Below, one piece after another: positions 57,809-64,000 of a stretch of DNA of 64,000 bases; the stretch's first letter is position 1; each line of letters starts with the position of its first letter. Below the pieces are notes generated by a model. That model was not told where the DNA came from, did not search any database, and saw nothing but the letters and a program-made list of their open reading frames with translations. The translations under genes and the position numbers were made by a program. The stretch is from Peribacillus simplex (GTDB taxonomy: Bacteria; Bacillota; Bacilli; Bacillales; DSM-1321), in the NCBI RefSeq assembly GCF_001542915.1, contig NZ_LNNH01000055.1, positions 237,114 through 301,113 of the forward strand. Reading direction: 5' to 3'.

Positions 57809-58426
57809 TTATTTTTCAGGTTGGAAATCGACCACTACATTTTGTGCATCGCTCACTTCTTTGCGGACCAGGCGGATAATGTTGTTGGCTTCTGTTTTTG
57901 TTTGTTTATCAGCCTTGACACTCACCTTAACATCCGTACCATCGACGCGAACCAATGCAGCATTATAATCCATGGCCACAATTAAGTTTTCAATGATATT
58001 TTCTTTAACCTTCGTTTCACTTAATTGTTCGATTTTAGCATACGCTTCGTCTCTTTCTTCAGCCGAAAGGTCTGTATTGCCCATCTTTTCTGTCAATTCT
58101 TCATTCAGCTTTGCGCGTTCATCCTCGATCTGCATCCTTAATGATTCGAATTCATCCCCTGATGCTATCGTTACAGATGAACCTTCTGCATTTTTGGACG
58201 ATTCTTTATTCCCTTTGCTTTCACCTTTTGTGTCAGCTTTGTTGTCTGTTTTCATTTCCGTTTTGTTTTCTGCCTTATTTTCTGCCTTATTTTCCGCCTT
58301 TTCCGCTTGCTCCGTTGCCGTCATATCGGCAGCATTTTCTTCAGGAGCGGTTAAATAATAGACTGAAAGGACAACGACCAGACTTAGCATAGTCAATAAC
58401 CAAACCGTTTGCTTTTTTAATAACAT
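57809..58426 (-). CDS. spoIIIAH: stage III sporulation protein AH
   Basis: The 205-residue mother-cell protein has one N-terminal membrane helix (about 8-26), a low-complexity linker with a tandem AENK repeat and acidic runs, and a C-terminal YscJ-like ring domain (about 120-205). It pairs with forespore SpoIIQ across the intermembrane space to form the feeding-tube channel. Start follows AGGGGG by 10 bases. Last gene of the operon. Confidence 0.93.
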   Translation of the reverse strand: MLLKKQTVWLLTMLSLVVVLSVYYLTAPEENAADMTATEQAEKAENKAENKAENKTEMKTDNKADTKGESKGNKESSKNAEGSSVTIASGDEFESLRMQIEDERAKLNEELTEKMGNTDLSAEERDEAYAKIEQLSETKVKENIIENLIVAMDYNAALVRVDGTDVKVSVKADKQTKTEANNIIRLVRKEVSDAQNVVVDFQPEK

Positions 58427-58440
58427 GATAATTTTCCCCC

Positions 58441-59109
58441 TTATTTTTTAGGCATGACAGAAACCCTGTGACTCGGTACATCAAGTGATCGTGTGACAGC
58501 TTCGACGATCCACTTTTTGATTTGAATGTTTTCGGCTCCTTTAGCGACTACAAGGACTCCCCTTACAATAGGTTTCTTTGTTTCGGAAATGATCGGCCCT
58601 TCTTTTTCGCCGCTTTTGACTAAAACTAGTTGTTCATCCACCGATGTATCCTCGACCGTCCTTTTGCCGCCTTCCTGATCGGTTTCTTGCGTGACCTGCT
58701 TTTGGGTGACTTTATTTCTTTCATATACTTTTTTCTCGGATGCATCCACGTAGATTACGACTTTTACATCCTTGACTCCCGTTATCGATTCCAACGCTTC
58801 CTTCATTTCATTTTGAAGGTATATTTCATAATCCTTCGTGTTCTTGAATTCGGATTGATTTTTCTGACCGAATGTTTCGACATCATCCTTTTCTTCTTGC
58901 TTGTTATTGAATACCGTCTTCACGTCGGATGTTTGTCCCGTCTGGTTGGTGGTCAACAGATTACCTGCCATCATGATCCCCGCTCCCAAAAGGACAACGA
59001 TTAAAGCATAGACATACAGGGAAGGTTTTTTTTCCTTCGGCTCTTTTTGGTCAGGATCCTTATTCAATAGTTTTTGCAGCCAGGATAATGGACCTTTGTC
59101 TTTGTTCAA
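58441..59109 (-). CDS. spoIIIAG: stage III sporulation protein AG
   Basis: The 222-residue protein has a cytosolic start, one membrane helix (YVYALIVVLLGAGIMMAGNL), a variable linker and a ring-building-motif domain near 105-222. SpoIIIAG forms a large ring in the channel. It starts at a TTG (MNKDKGPLSW) behind GGAAAGGAAG. The ribosome-binding site overlaps the spoIIIAF end. Confidence 0.92.
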   Translation of the reverse strand: MNKDKGPLSWLQKLLNKDPDQKEPKEKKPSLYVYALIVVLLGAGIMMAGNLLTTNQTGQTSDVKTVFNNKQEEKDDVETFGQKNQSEFKNTKDYEIYLQNEMKEALESITGVKDVKVVIYVDASEKKVYERNKVTQKQVTQETDQEGGKRTVEDTSVDEQLVLVKSGEKEGPIISETKKPIVRGVLVVAKGAENIQIKKWIVEAVTRSLDVPSHRVSVMPKK

Positions 59110-59117
59110 TACTTAAG

Positions 59118-59726
59118 TCACTTCCTTTCCCCGGCGATTTCAATGATCTCTTTATCGACAGACCAACTTGTTGCCAGAAAACTTTTGACCGCATCCAGAT
59201 TGGCATCGTTCGAAGGTGATGGCCTCTCTGCGTTAATATCGATTTTTGCAACAGCCTCTATCGAAGTGTCTTCTTTCCCTTCTGCCTTTTCCAAAGAAAT
59301 GTTGATATTTTGCAAATCTTCCACGCTTGGTTTTTCCTCATTCTTGACGGCAACATCAATCGCACTGATCTTCATGTTATAATCCTTCATCAGCTCCTCT
59401 TCCACATCTGCCTTTAAGTCAACAGCCATTTGTTTTAAAATATATGCACCCTGGGTAGCTTGTATTTCTTTTTTCTTCATTTCTGTCAAATTTCCCAAAT
59501 CTTTTTTTTTCTGATTTTCAAATTCGCTCGTCGCGGCAGATAATATTTCATCGAAATCCTTATTGAATAACCCCAATATAGGAGTGATGATGATCGCAAT
59601 CAATAAAAGTCCGATGACCATTTTGGCATATTTCTGCAAGGCTGAATTGGGAAGGAGCATATCGATTACTGTGGCAAGCAAAACGAACACAATGATATTG
59701 GATACCCAGCCAGCTAAAAAACTCAC
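59118..59726 (-). CDS. spoIIIAF: stage III sporulation protein AF
   Basis: The 202-residue protein has two N-terminal helices (about 2-25 and 35-55), a coiled-coil stretch (about 70-115) and a C-terminal ring-like domain. By homology it starts MSFLAGWVSN at a GTG 8 bases after AGGAGG; a TTG just upstream is the alternative. Part of the SpoIIIA export complex. Confidence 0.91.
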   Translation of the reverse strand: MSFLAGWVSNIIVFVLLATVIDMLLPNSALQKYAKMVIGLLLIAIIITPILGLFNKDFDEILSAATSEFENQKKKDLGNLTEMKKKEIQATQGAYILKQMAVDLKADVEEELMKDYNMKISAIDVAVKNEEKPSVEDLQNINISLEKAEGKEDTSIEAVAKIDINAERPSPSNDANLDAVKSFLATSWSVDKEIIEIAGERK

Positions 59727-59742
59727 CAAGCCCTCCTCCTTT

Positions 59743-60951
59743 CTAACGAACCATCAGTGTAATGTTTCCAGAGGCGATGATTACCGTGATACTTAAAAAG
59801 AACATGAGTGATACGATCGCCAAGGCGGCAAAAATATAAATCATGCTTTTACTGATGATGTCGAGGCATTTTATTACCGGACCGCCGCCAAGCGGCTGCA
59901 AAAGACTGGCTGCCAGTTTATAGACAAAAGAAATCATCAGGATTTTTATCGCTGGAAAGGTCGTGATGAGCAGCAATATGATGACGCCCGATAAGCCCAC
60001 CGTATTTTTCAGAAGGACGGAGGCACTGATGACCGTATCCGTTGCATCAGTGAACATGCGCCCGATTACTGGTATGAAGTTACCTGTCACGAATTTGGCC
60101 GTTCTGATCGTAACCCCGTCCGCTACAGCGGAGGATGCCCCTTGAACGGAAATGACGCCAAGGAATATGGTCATGAACGCTCCAAGGATGCCGATGGCAA
60201 AGTTACGGAGAAGCTGGGCGAGCTGTGTTACTTTGTAATGTTCGGTCAGCGTGCTGACGATGCTCAAAATCGCTGCAAAGAATAATAAGGGGAGAACGAT
60301 GAATTGCACCAGGATGCCGCTTGTGTTCATTAAAAACATTAAGACCGGATGAAAGAAGGCCGCTGATATAAGCCCGCCTGACGCAGCTATCAAAGCCAAA
60401 AGAAGCGGGATGAGCGCCATCAAAAAGGAAATCATCAAATCTATCGTGTCTTTTGTATATTCGATCGCGACATGGAAACTGTTGAGCGCCAGAATGATAA
60501 GCACCATATAAACGATTGCATAAGCGACCTTACTCACGGAACTTTGCTCGAACGCATTCTGCAAATTCTGCAAAAACATGCTGAAAACGGTTAACAGGAT
60601 AAGAGAGCCCAGCAGCTTGCCGTTGACGAGCAGCTCATGAAAAACGAATTTTGTGATGCCCTTCAGCCACTGGTCAAAGGAGAATTTCTTATCCCCGCTT
60701 ACAAAATCCATGAAACTCCCTTTCTGGCTTTCCGGTAAGAATCCGCCATATTCCGTGACAATGTCATCCCAATATTGTTTAAGCTCATCAACCCCCAGTC
60801 TTTCTATTTGGGCTTGTACCAGTTCGGACTGCATGATCGGCTCTTGAACGCTTTCTGTATTTTCAGGATTTTCGGCAGCTTGTCCAATAGATGTATGCAA
60901 AAAAAAGAGTAAAATGAATAGGATCGATAAGTAAGGCATCCGCTGCTTCAT
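59743..60951 (-). CDS. spoIIIAE: stage III sporulation protein AE
   Basis: The 402-residue protein has a signal peptide (MPYLSILFILLFFLHTSIGQ, then AAEN), an extracytoplasmic part (about 25-95) and about seven membrane helices ending with SIT VIIASG-type apolar sequence. It is the core membrane component of the mother-cell complex. The ATG follows GAGGTGA. Confidence 0.93.
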   Translation of the reverse strand: MKQRMPYLSILFILLFFLHTSIGQAAENPENTESVQEPIMQSELVQAQIERLGVDELKQYWDDIVTEYGGFLPESQKGSFMDFVSGDKKFSFDQWLKGITKFVFHELLVNGKLLGSLILLTVFSMFLQNLQNAFEQSSVSKVAYAIVYMVLIILALNSFHVAIEYTKDTIDLMISFLMALIPLLLALIAASGGLISAAFFHPVLMFLMNTSGILVQFIVLPLLFFAAILSIVSTLTEHYKVTQLAQLLRNFAIGILGAFMTIFLGVISVQGASSAVADGVTIRTAKFVTGNFIPVIGRMFTDATDTVISASVLLKNTVGLSGVIILLLITTFPAIKILMISFVYKLAASLLQPLGGGPVIKCLDIISKSMIYIFAALAIVSLMFFLSITVIIASGNITLMVR

Positions 60952-60984
60952 ACATTCACCTCATTGACTAGTAGGAATCATCCA

Positions 60985-61380
60985 TTAACTCGGGAGCATC
61001 TGAATGATCGTTTCGATAATGACCGTCAATATTGGAATTGCCATCGCCAGGATCAGGATTTTCCCGCTCAATTCTATTTTTGAAGCGAGCGAGCCCTGCC
61101 CGGCATCTTTCGTAATTTGCGAGGCGAACTCAGCAATATAGGCAATTCCGATTATTTTTAAGATGGTCTCCAGATAGACCGTATTTACATTGGCATTAAC
61201 TGCGATTTTCTCTAACATTAAAATGATCTCGTATATTTTATCTGCCAGAAAAAGAAAAATGGAGCACCCTACAAAAACGATAAGCAGGAATGCCAAATTT
61301 GGTTTTTGCTCCTTGACGATCAAGGCCAGAAAGGTGGCAACCAGGGCAATGGCTACGATTTTTATGATTTCAATCGCCAA
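60985..61380 (-). CDS. spoIIIAD: stage III sporulation protein AD
   Basis: A 131-residue membrane protein of about four helices with ANVNTVYLETILKIIGIAYI and GKILILAMAIPILT, close to B. subtilis. Translation starts at a TTG immediately after AAGGGGGG with little spacing, an unusual and probably weak site. Member of the mother-cell membrane complex. Confidence 0.92.
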   Translation of the reverse strand: MAIEIIKIVAIALVATFLALIVKEQKPNLAFLLIVFVGCSIFLFLADKIYEIILMLEKIAVNANVNTVYLETILKIIGIAYIAEFASQITKDAGQGSLASKIELSGKILILAMAIPILTVIIETIIQMLPS

Positions 61381-61387
61381 TCCCCCC

Positions 61388-61591
61388 TTACTGAAATAGG
61401 AATACAGATTTAATTTTTTGGAATAAGTCCTCCACTACGGATGCGACCATGAATAAAATATAGATGAATCCGAAAAGTGTCACCCACTGGGCATACTCCT
61501 TCTTCCCGACCTGGTCGAGTATCGTATGAAGAAATGCTACAACAAGCCCCACACCCGCTATTTTGAATATGATGTCCACATCAATGCCCAT
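61388..61591 (-). CDS. spoIIIAC: stage III sporulation protein AC
   Basis: A 67-residue two-helix membrane protein (FKIAGVGLVVAFLHTILDQV, then LFGFIYILFMVASVV). The start MGIDVD is taken at the second ATG, spaced about 8 from GGGGGG; the first ATG (61597) is too close. Confidence 0.92.
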   Translation of the reverse strand: MGIDVDIIFKIAGVGLVVAFLHTILDQVGKKEYAQWVTLFGFIYILFMVASVVEDLFQKIKSVFLFQ

Positions 61592-61611
61592 TTTCATTCC
61601 CCCCACATAAA

Positions 61612-62127
61612 CTACATCAGCAAAATGATCAATAACAATCCAGTTAGAAAACCAAGACTTTTCATCATTTTTTCATATTTTCCCTGTCGTTCGAGTGCAT
61701 CGCTCTCTTCCCGTTCCAAATGTGCCATCGTCAGCATGATCTGTTTTTGTTGATGATGCCTATCGCTTTTCCCAAGCGTCTCCCCGAACTGTGAAAGGAT
61801 TTCGAACTCCCCCTGCTTCAAGGCCAGGGATTTCCATATTTTCTTCAAGCTCTCATCCCATGCTTCCTTGACGGTGGTCTCACCTGACTTGAGCCGATTG
61901 GCGAATGTTTCGAAAAAGTTGGATAATGGATTTGTCAGCTGCTTGGAAAGCTTCCTTGCCGCTTCTTGCAAAGGTGTATGTCCATACATGATTTCCGCTT
62001 CAAGCGATTGCATCGCAACTTTAAGCTGTCTCAGCTGCCGCGGCCTCAAACTCAATTTTTTGGCAGCCTCGAAACCTGCCCAAGTCGTGGCTATGATGAT
62101 GATGGCAGCACCAACCAACTTAAACAT
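61612..62127 (-). CDS. spoIIIAB: stage III sporulation protein AB
   Basis: The 171-residue protein has an N-terminal helix, a cytosolic all-helical domain like type II secretion GspF (LRPRQLRQLKVAMQSLEAEI, HTPLQEA) and a final helix. It likely anchors the SpoIIIAA ATPase. The ribosome-binding site is poor, but the start overlaps spoIIIAA by 8 bases, implying coupled translation. Confidence 0.92.
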   Translation of the reverse strand: MFKLVGAAIIIIATTWAGFEAAKKLSLRPRQLRQLKVAMQSLEAEIMYGHTPLQEAARKLSKQLTNPLSNFFETFANRLKSGETTVKEAWDESLKKIWKSLALKQGEFEILSQFGETLGKSDRHHQQKQIMLTMAHLEREESDALERQGKYEKMMKSLGFLTGLLLIILLM

Positions 62128-63052
62128 GCGGCTTCACACTTTCATCAGAAAAAATAGGGACCCCAGCTGCATCGAGGATTTTGTAGCTTCGCGTCCCGGC
62201 TTTCGTTCTTCGTAATTCGATAAAACGTTCAAAGATGTTTTGTTTTAATATCTCTGCGATGAAGGGCCGCTTCTTCACTTCTTCCAGTGTATGTCCATGT
62301 GTTGTTATCATGAGTTTAATGCCTGCATTCACTGCTTCGAGAACTGCTTGAGTATCTTCAGCGCGGCCTATTTCATCCACGACCAATACATCCGGGGACA
62401 TCGAACGGATCATCATCATCATTCCTTCCGCTTTGGGACATCCATCGAGGACATCCAGCCTTGTTCCAAATTCAAGCTGCGGCACTCCATGAACGCATCC
62501 TGCTATTTCCGAGCGCTCGTCCACAATTCCCACCTTTTGCGGTGCAATGCCCTTCATTTCATTTCCAGACGATATCATTCTTGCAATATCCCGCAACACC
62601 GTCGTTTTTCCTGTTTGCGGAGCGCCGATCAATAATGTATGCTGCCATTCCCCATTATATAAATATGGAGTAAGCGGCTCAGCCACACCGACTTTTTCAC
62701 GGGCAATCCGGATATTGAATGAAGAAATATCCCTTATTGCCTTGACCGCTCCATTCTCCAGGATGACCTTTCCGGCAAGGCCGACTCGATGGCCTCCAGC
62801 GATGGTTATATAGCCTCGCTTCAATTCTTCCTCAAGCGTATACAACGAAAATTGACCTATTTGGTTCAATAATTGATCTGCATCCGTTTTGGAAACGGCA
62901 TACGAAAAGAAGAAAGGTTCCCCACCAATAATGACCTCAAGCGGTCTTCCGATCCGTATTCGCAGCTCTTCCATTTTTTCTATCATCAACGGTGTCATAC
63001 CCTGGAGCTGCTCGTATAGGGTTTTCGGTAAAAAAGAAAGAATCGTTTCCAT
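62120..63052 (-). CDS. spoIIIAA: stage III sporulation protein AA (ATPase)
   Basis: The 310-residue secretion-type AAA ATPase has Walker A GAPQTGKTT (143-151), Walker B VLVVDEIGRAED and a conserved MITTHG. It powers the mother-cell to forespore complex. The ATG follows AGGAGG by 9 bases. First gene of the eight-gene spoIIIAA-AH operon; none of the eight looks broken. Confidence 0.95.
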   Translation of the reverse strand: METILSFLPKTLYEQLQGMTPLMIEKMEELRIRIGRPLEVIIGGEPFFFSYAVSKTDADQLLNQIGQFSLYTLEEELKRGYITIAGGHRVGLAGKVILENGAVKAIRDISSFNIRIAREKVGVAEPLTPYLYNGEWQHTLLIGAPQTGKTTVLRDIARMISSGNEMKGIAPQKVGIVDERSEIAGCVHGVPQLEFGTRLDVLDGCPKAEGMMMMIRSMSPDVLVVDEIGRAEDTQAVLEAVNAGIKLMITTHGHTLEEVKKRPFIAEILKQNIFERFIELRRTKAGTRSYKILDAAGVPIFSDESVKPHV

Positions 63053-63087
63053 TTTGACAATCCTCCTGTATACACCACTTTCAATAA

Positions 63088-63116
63088 AATATATGCCGGT
63101 GGGTCGTTAATGATGC
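63088..63116 (-). promoter_or_regulatory. sigma-E promoter of the spoIIIA operon
   Basis: Minus strand CATATATT (63088-63095) fits the sigma-E -10 fully, with GCATCAT (63110-63116) 14 bases upstream as -35. The start near 63081 leaves about 28 bases to the ATG. Confidence 0.6.
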
Positions 63117-63172
63117 CAAGCTATTAAAGAAACTGGGCATTTATCGAAGGTTTATGGACCTTGCTAAAAAAG

Positions 63173-63202
63173 CAAAAAAAGGCCGAGACATCAATCTCTG
63201 CC
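63173..63202 (-). terminator. leftward terminator upstream of spoIIIAA
   Basis: GGCAGAGA pairs with TCTCGGCC and TTTTTTT follows on the minus strand, ending a transcript arriving from beyond the window. Confidence 0.7.
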
Positions 63203-63289
63203 AACGCCATCGTCAAATGCGATAATAATTGAGCTTTGTACGTTACGTAAAAACAAAAATTGCACTCTGTTGCACGCCAGTATCTGTAT

Positions 63290-63595
63290 TTAGACCGTTT
63301 CATGGCACTGCGGGCGCTCCGTAAGCACCTTCAGTCTTTGCGCCAACAGAGTTTCACGAAGACAGGCATTCCCCGCGGGGATGTCGCACGCACACCCTCT
63401 TTCCTCCACATTGCATGAAAACGAGGATGTCATCCCGACAATCCACATGTAGCTAGCGGGAAACGCAGGATTTTCATGAGAAATCGCCACAAATTCGGTG
63501 CAAAACCTAAACTCGGGAGTACCTGTAGAGTAGATCATTGCCTTCCCTCAGGAGTCTCGCTTTCCGCTCCATTCAACTTGGTTTAACAACTTTTC
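63290..63595 (+). repeat. GC-rich repeat-like segment D
   Basis: Its right end (CAGGAGTCTCGCTTTCCGCT, then CCATTCAACTT) matches the right end of segment E, and CATTCCCCGCGGGG and similar blocks occur inside. The 82-codon minus frame across it is not credible. Confidence 0.45.
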
Positions 63596-63706
63596 TCCCC
63601 AAATTTTTTATTCATTAAAAGTAGAGTGCAAAAGAAAAGCGTACCTGAGCCGGGTTGCTATAAGGGGATCAAAAAAGGTTCAAGCGAAGGTTCAAAGGGG
63701 AATATA

Positions 63707-63743
63707 AAAGGGGTTCGGACATTTAATTCCGAACCCCTTTTCT
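63707..63743. terminator. hairpin, GGGGTTCGG type
   Basis: AAAAGGGGTTCGG pairs with CCGAACCCCTTTT; a near copy of the brxB hairpin at 24302-24329. Confidence 0.7.
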
Positions 63744-63754
63744 CTATAAACGAA

Positions 63755-63778
63755 AGACCGAGATATGAATCTCGGCCT
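63755..63778 (-). terminator. hairpin next to the GGGGTTCGG hairpin
   Basis: GGCCGAGAT pairs with ATCTCGGTC around TCAT, followed by TTTCGTTT on the minus strand. Confidence 0.55.
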
Positions 63779-63785
63779 CAGACTG

Positions 63786-63822
63786 TAGACAAACTCGATG
63801 AAAATCGAGTTTGTCTATTTTT
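63786..63822 (+). terminator. 14-bp stem hairpin
   Basis: TAGACAAACTCGAT pairs perfectly with ATCGAGTTTGTCTA around GAAA, then TTTTT. Confidence 0.7.
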
Positions 63823-63842
63823 ATGGCCTGTACAATTTAGAC

Positions 63843-63974
63843 GTTGATTTCCACTCCAGGCACTCGCTTTCCGCGGGCGGTCGGGGAGCCTCCTCGGCTC
63901 TGCCTGCGGGGTCTCCCCTAGACGCGCTTTTCCCGCAGGAGTCTCGTACCTTCCGTTCCAATCAACTTTGTCTT
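63843..63974 (+). repeat. GC-rich interspersed repeat E
   Basis: GTTGATTTCC at the left, ATCAAC near the right, and CTTTCCGCGGGC, GCCTCCTCGG, TGCGGGGTCTCC and CCGCAGGAGTCTCG inside. Shares GTTGATTTCC and CCTCCTCGG with copy A. Confidence 0.6.
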
Positions 63975-64000
63975 ACCTTTTAGATAGAACACTTTTGACT

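Larger units (their letters stand above)
63053..64000. other. gene-free end region with hairpins and repeats
   Basis: Apart from the spoIIIA promoter it holds three or four hairpins and two GC-rich repeat segments. I see no credible gene. efp and yqhV, expected here by B. subtilis order, would lie beyond 64000. Confidence 0.65.

Noticed and set aside
63067..63096. GCATAT with TGTATAC as a sigma-E promoter for spoIIIA
   Set aside because: Transcription would begin inside the spoIIIAA ribosome-binding site. The pair at 63088-63116 fits better.
63290..63538. 82-codon minus-strand frame with several cysteines
   Set aside because: It lies across repeat-like GC-rich segment D, has no ribosome-binding site and no protein-like conservation pattern.
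1..64000. CRISPR array, prophage, insertion sequence or defence island
   Set aside because: No regularly spaced direct repeats, integrase, transposase, phage structural or restriction genes were found on either strand.

Overview
The window reads as an ordinary stretch of a Bacillaceae chromosome. From yqjQ at the left to spoIIIAA at the right, gene order follows the Bacillus subtilis yqjQ-to-spoIIIA region, with nearly everything on the minus strand. spo0A, spoIVB, racA and the complete spoIIIAA-AH operon show an endospore former. The divergent replacements and a family of short GC-rich intergenic repeats suggest the Peribacillus / Bacillus simplex group. That placement is inference; no rRNA gene is present to test it.

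Layout: 0-3.8 kb holds the tail of an effector-binding protein, yqjQ-yqjP, and proI behind a proline T-box. 3.8-9.1 kb is an accessory block (VOC protein, racA, a three-gene ABC importer, a phytoene/squalene-synthase-like protein) sitting where B. subtilis has yqjL-N. 9.1-15.6 kb has rnz, zwf, two small genes, gndA and polY1. 15.6-24 kb has yqjE, pccB-mce, the stressosome miniprotein gene prli42, yqjB-yqjA and artPQM. 24-39 kb has brxB, meaB-mutB-mutA and the branched-chain keto acid dehydrogenase genes (bcd, lpdV, bkdAA, bkdAB, bkdB) behind a sigma-54 promoter and its activator bkdR. 39-63 kb is the housekeeping and sporulation core: yqzF, yqiK, a FapA-like gene, spo0A, spoIVB, recN, ahrC, yqxC, dxs, ispA, xseB, xseA, folD, nusB, yqhY, accC, accB and spoIIIAH-AA. 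The last 0.95 kb is gene-free and made of hairpins and repeats.

How it fits together: BkdR with sigma-54 probably drives valine, isoleucine and leucine breakdown to branched acyl-CoA. The propionyl-CoA that results can pass through PccB, Mce and MutAB (maintained by MeaB) to succinyl-CoA. The locus lacks ptb and buk, and also the methylcitrate genes (mmgDE, prpB) that B. subtilis carries here, so propionyl-CoA handling appears to have been rebuilt around methylmalonyl-CoA. Two perfect palindromes lie at the fronts of mce-pccB and mutAB. zwf and gndA supply pentose-phosphate NADPH; dxs and ispA make isoprenoid precursors; accBC makes malonyl-CoA.

I found no phage, CRISPR array, transposase, rRNA or tRNA gene. 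The least explained items are a roughly 170-bp repeat family with terminal inverted repeats (three copies), a 570-bp non-coding stretch at 12.06-12.63 kb, the palindromic operators, and the phytoene-synthase homologue with an altered second Asp motif.
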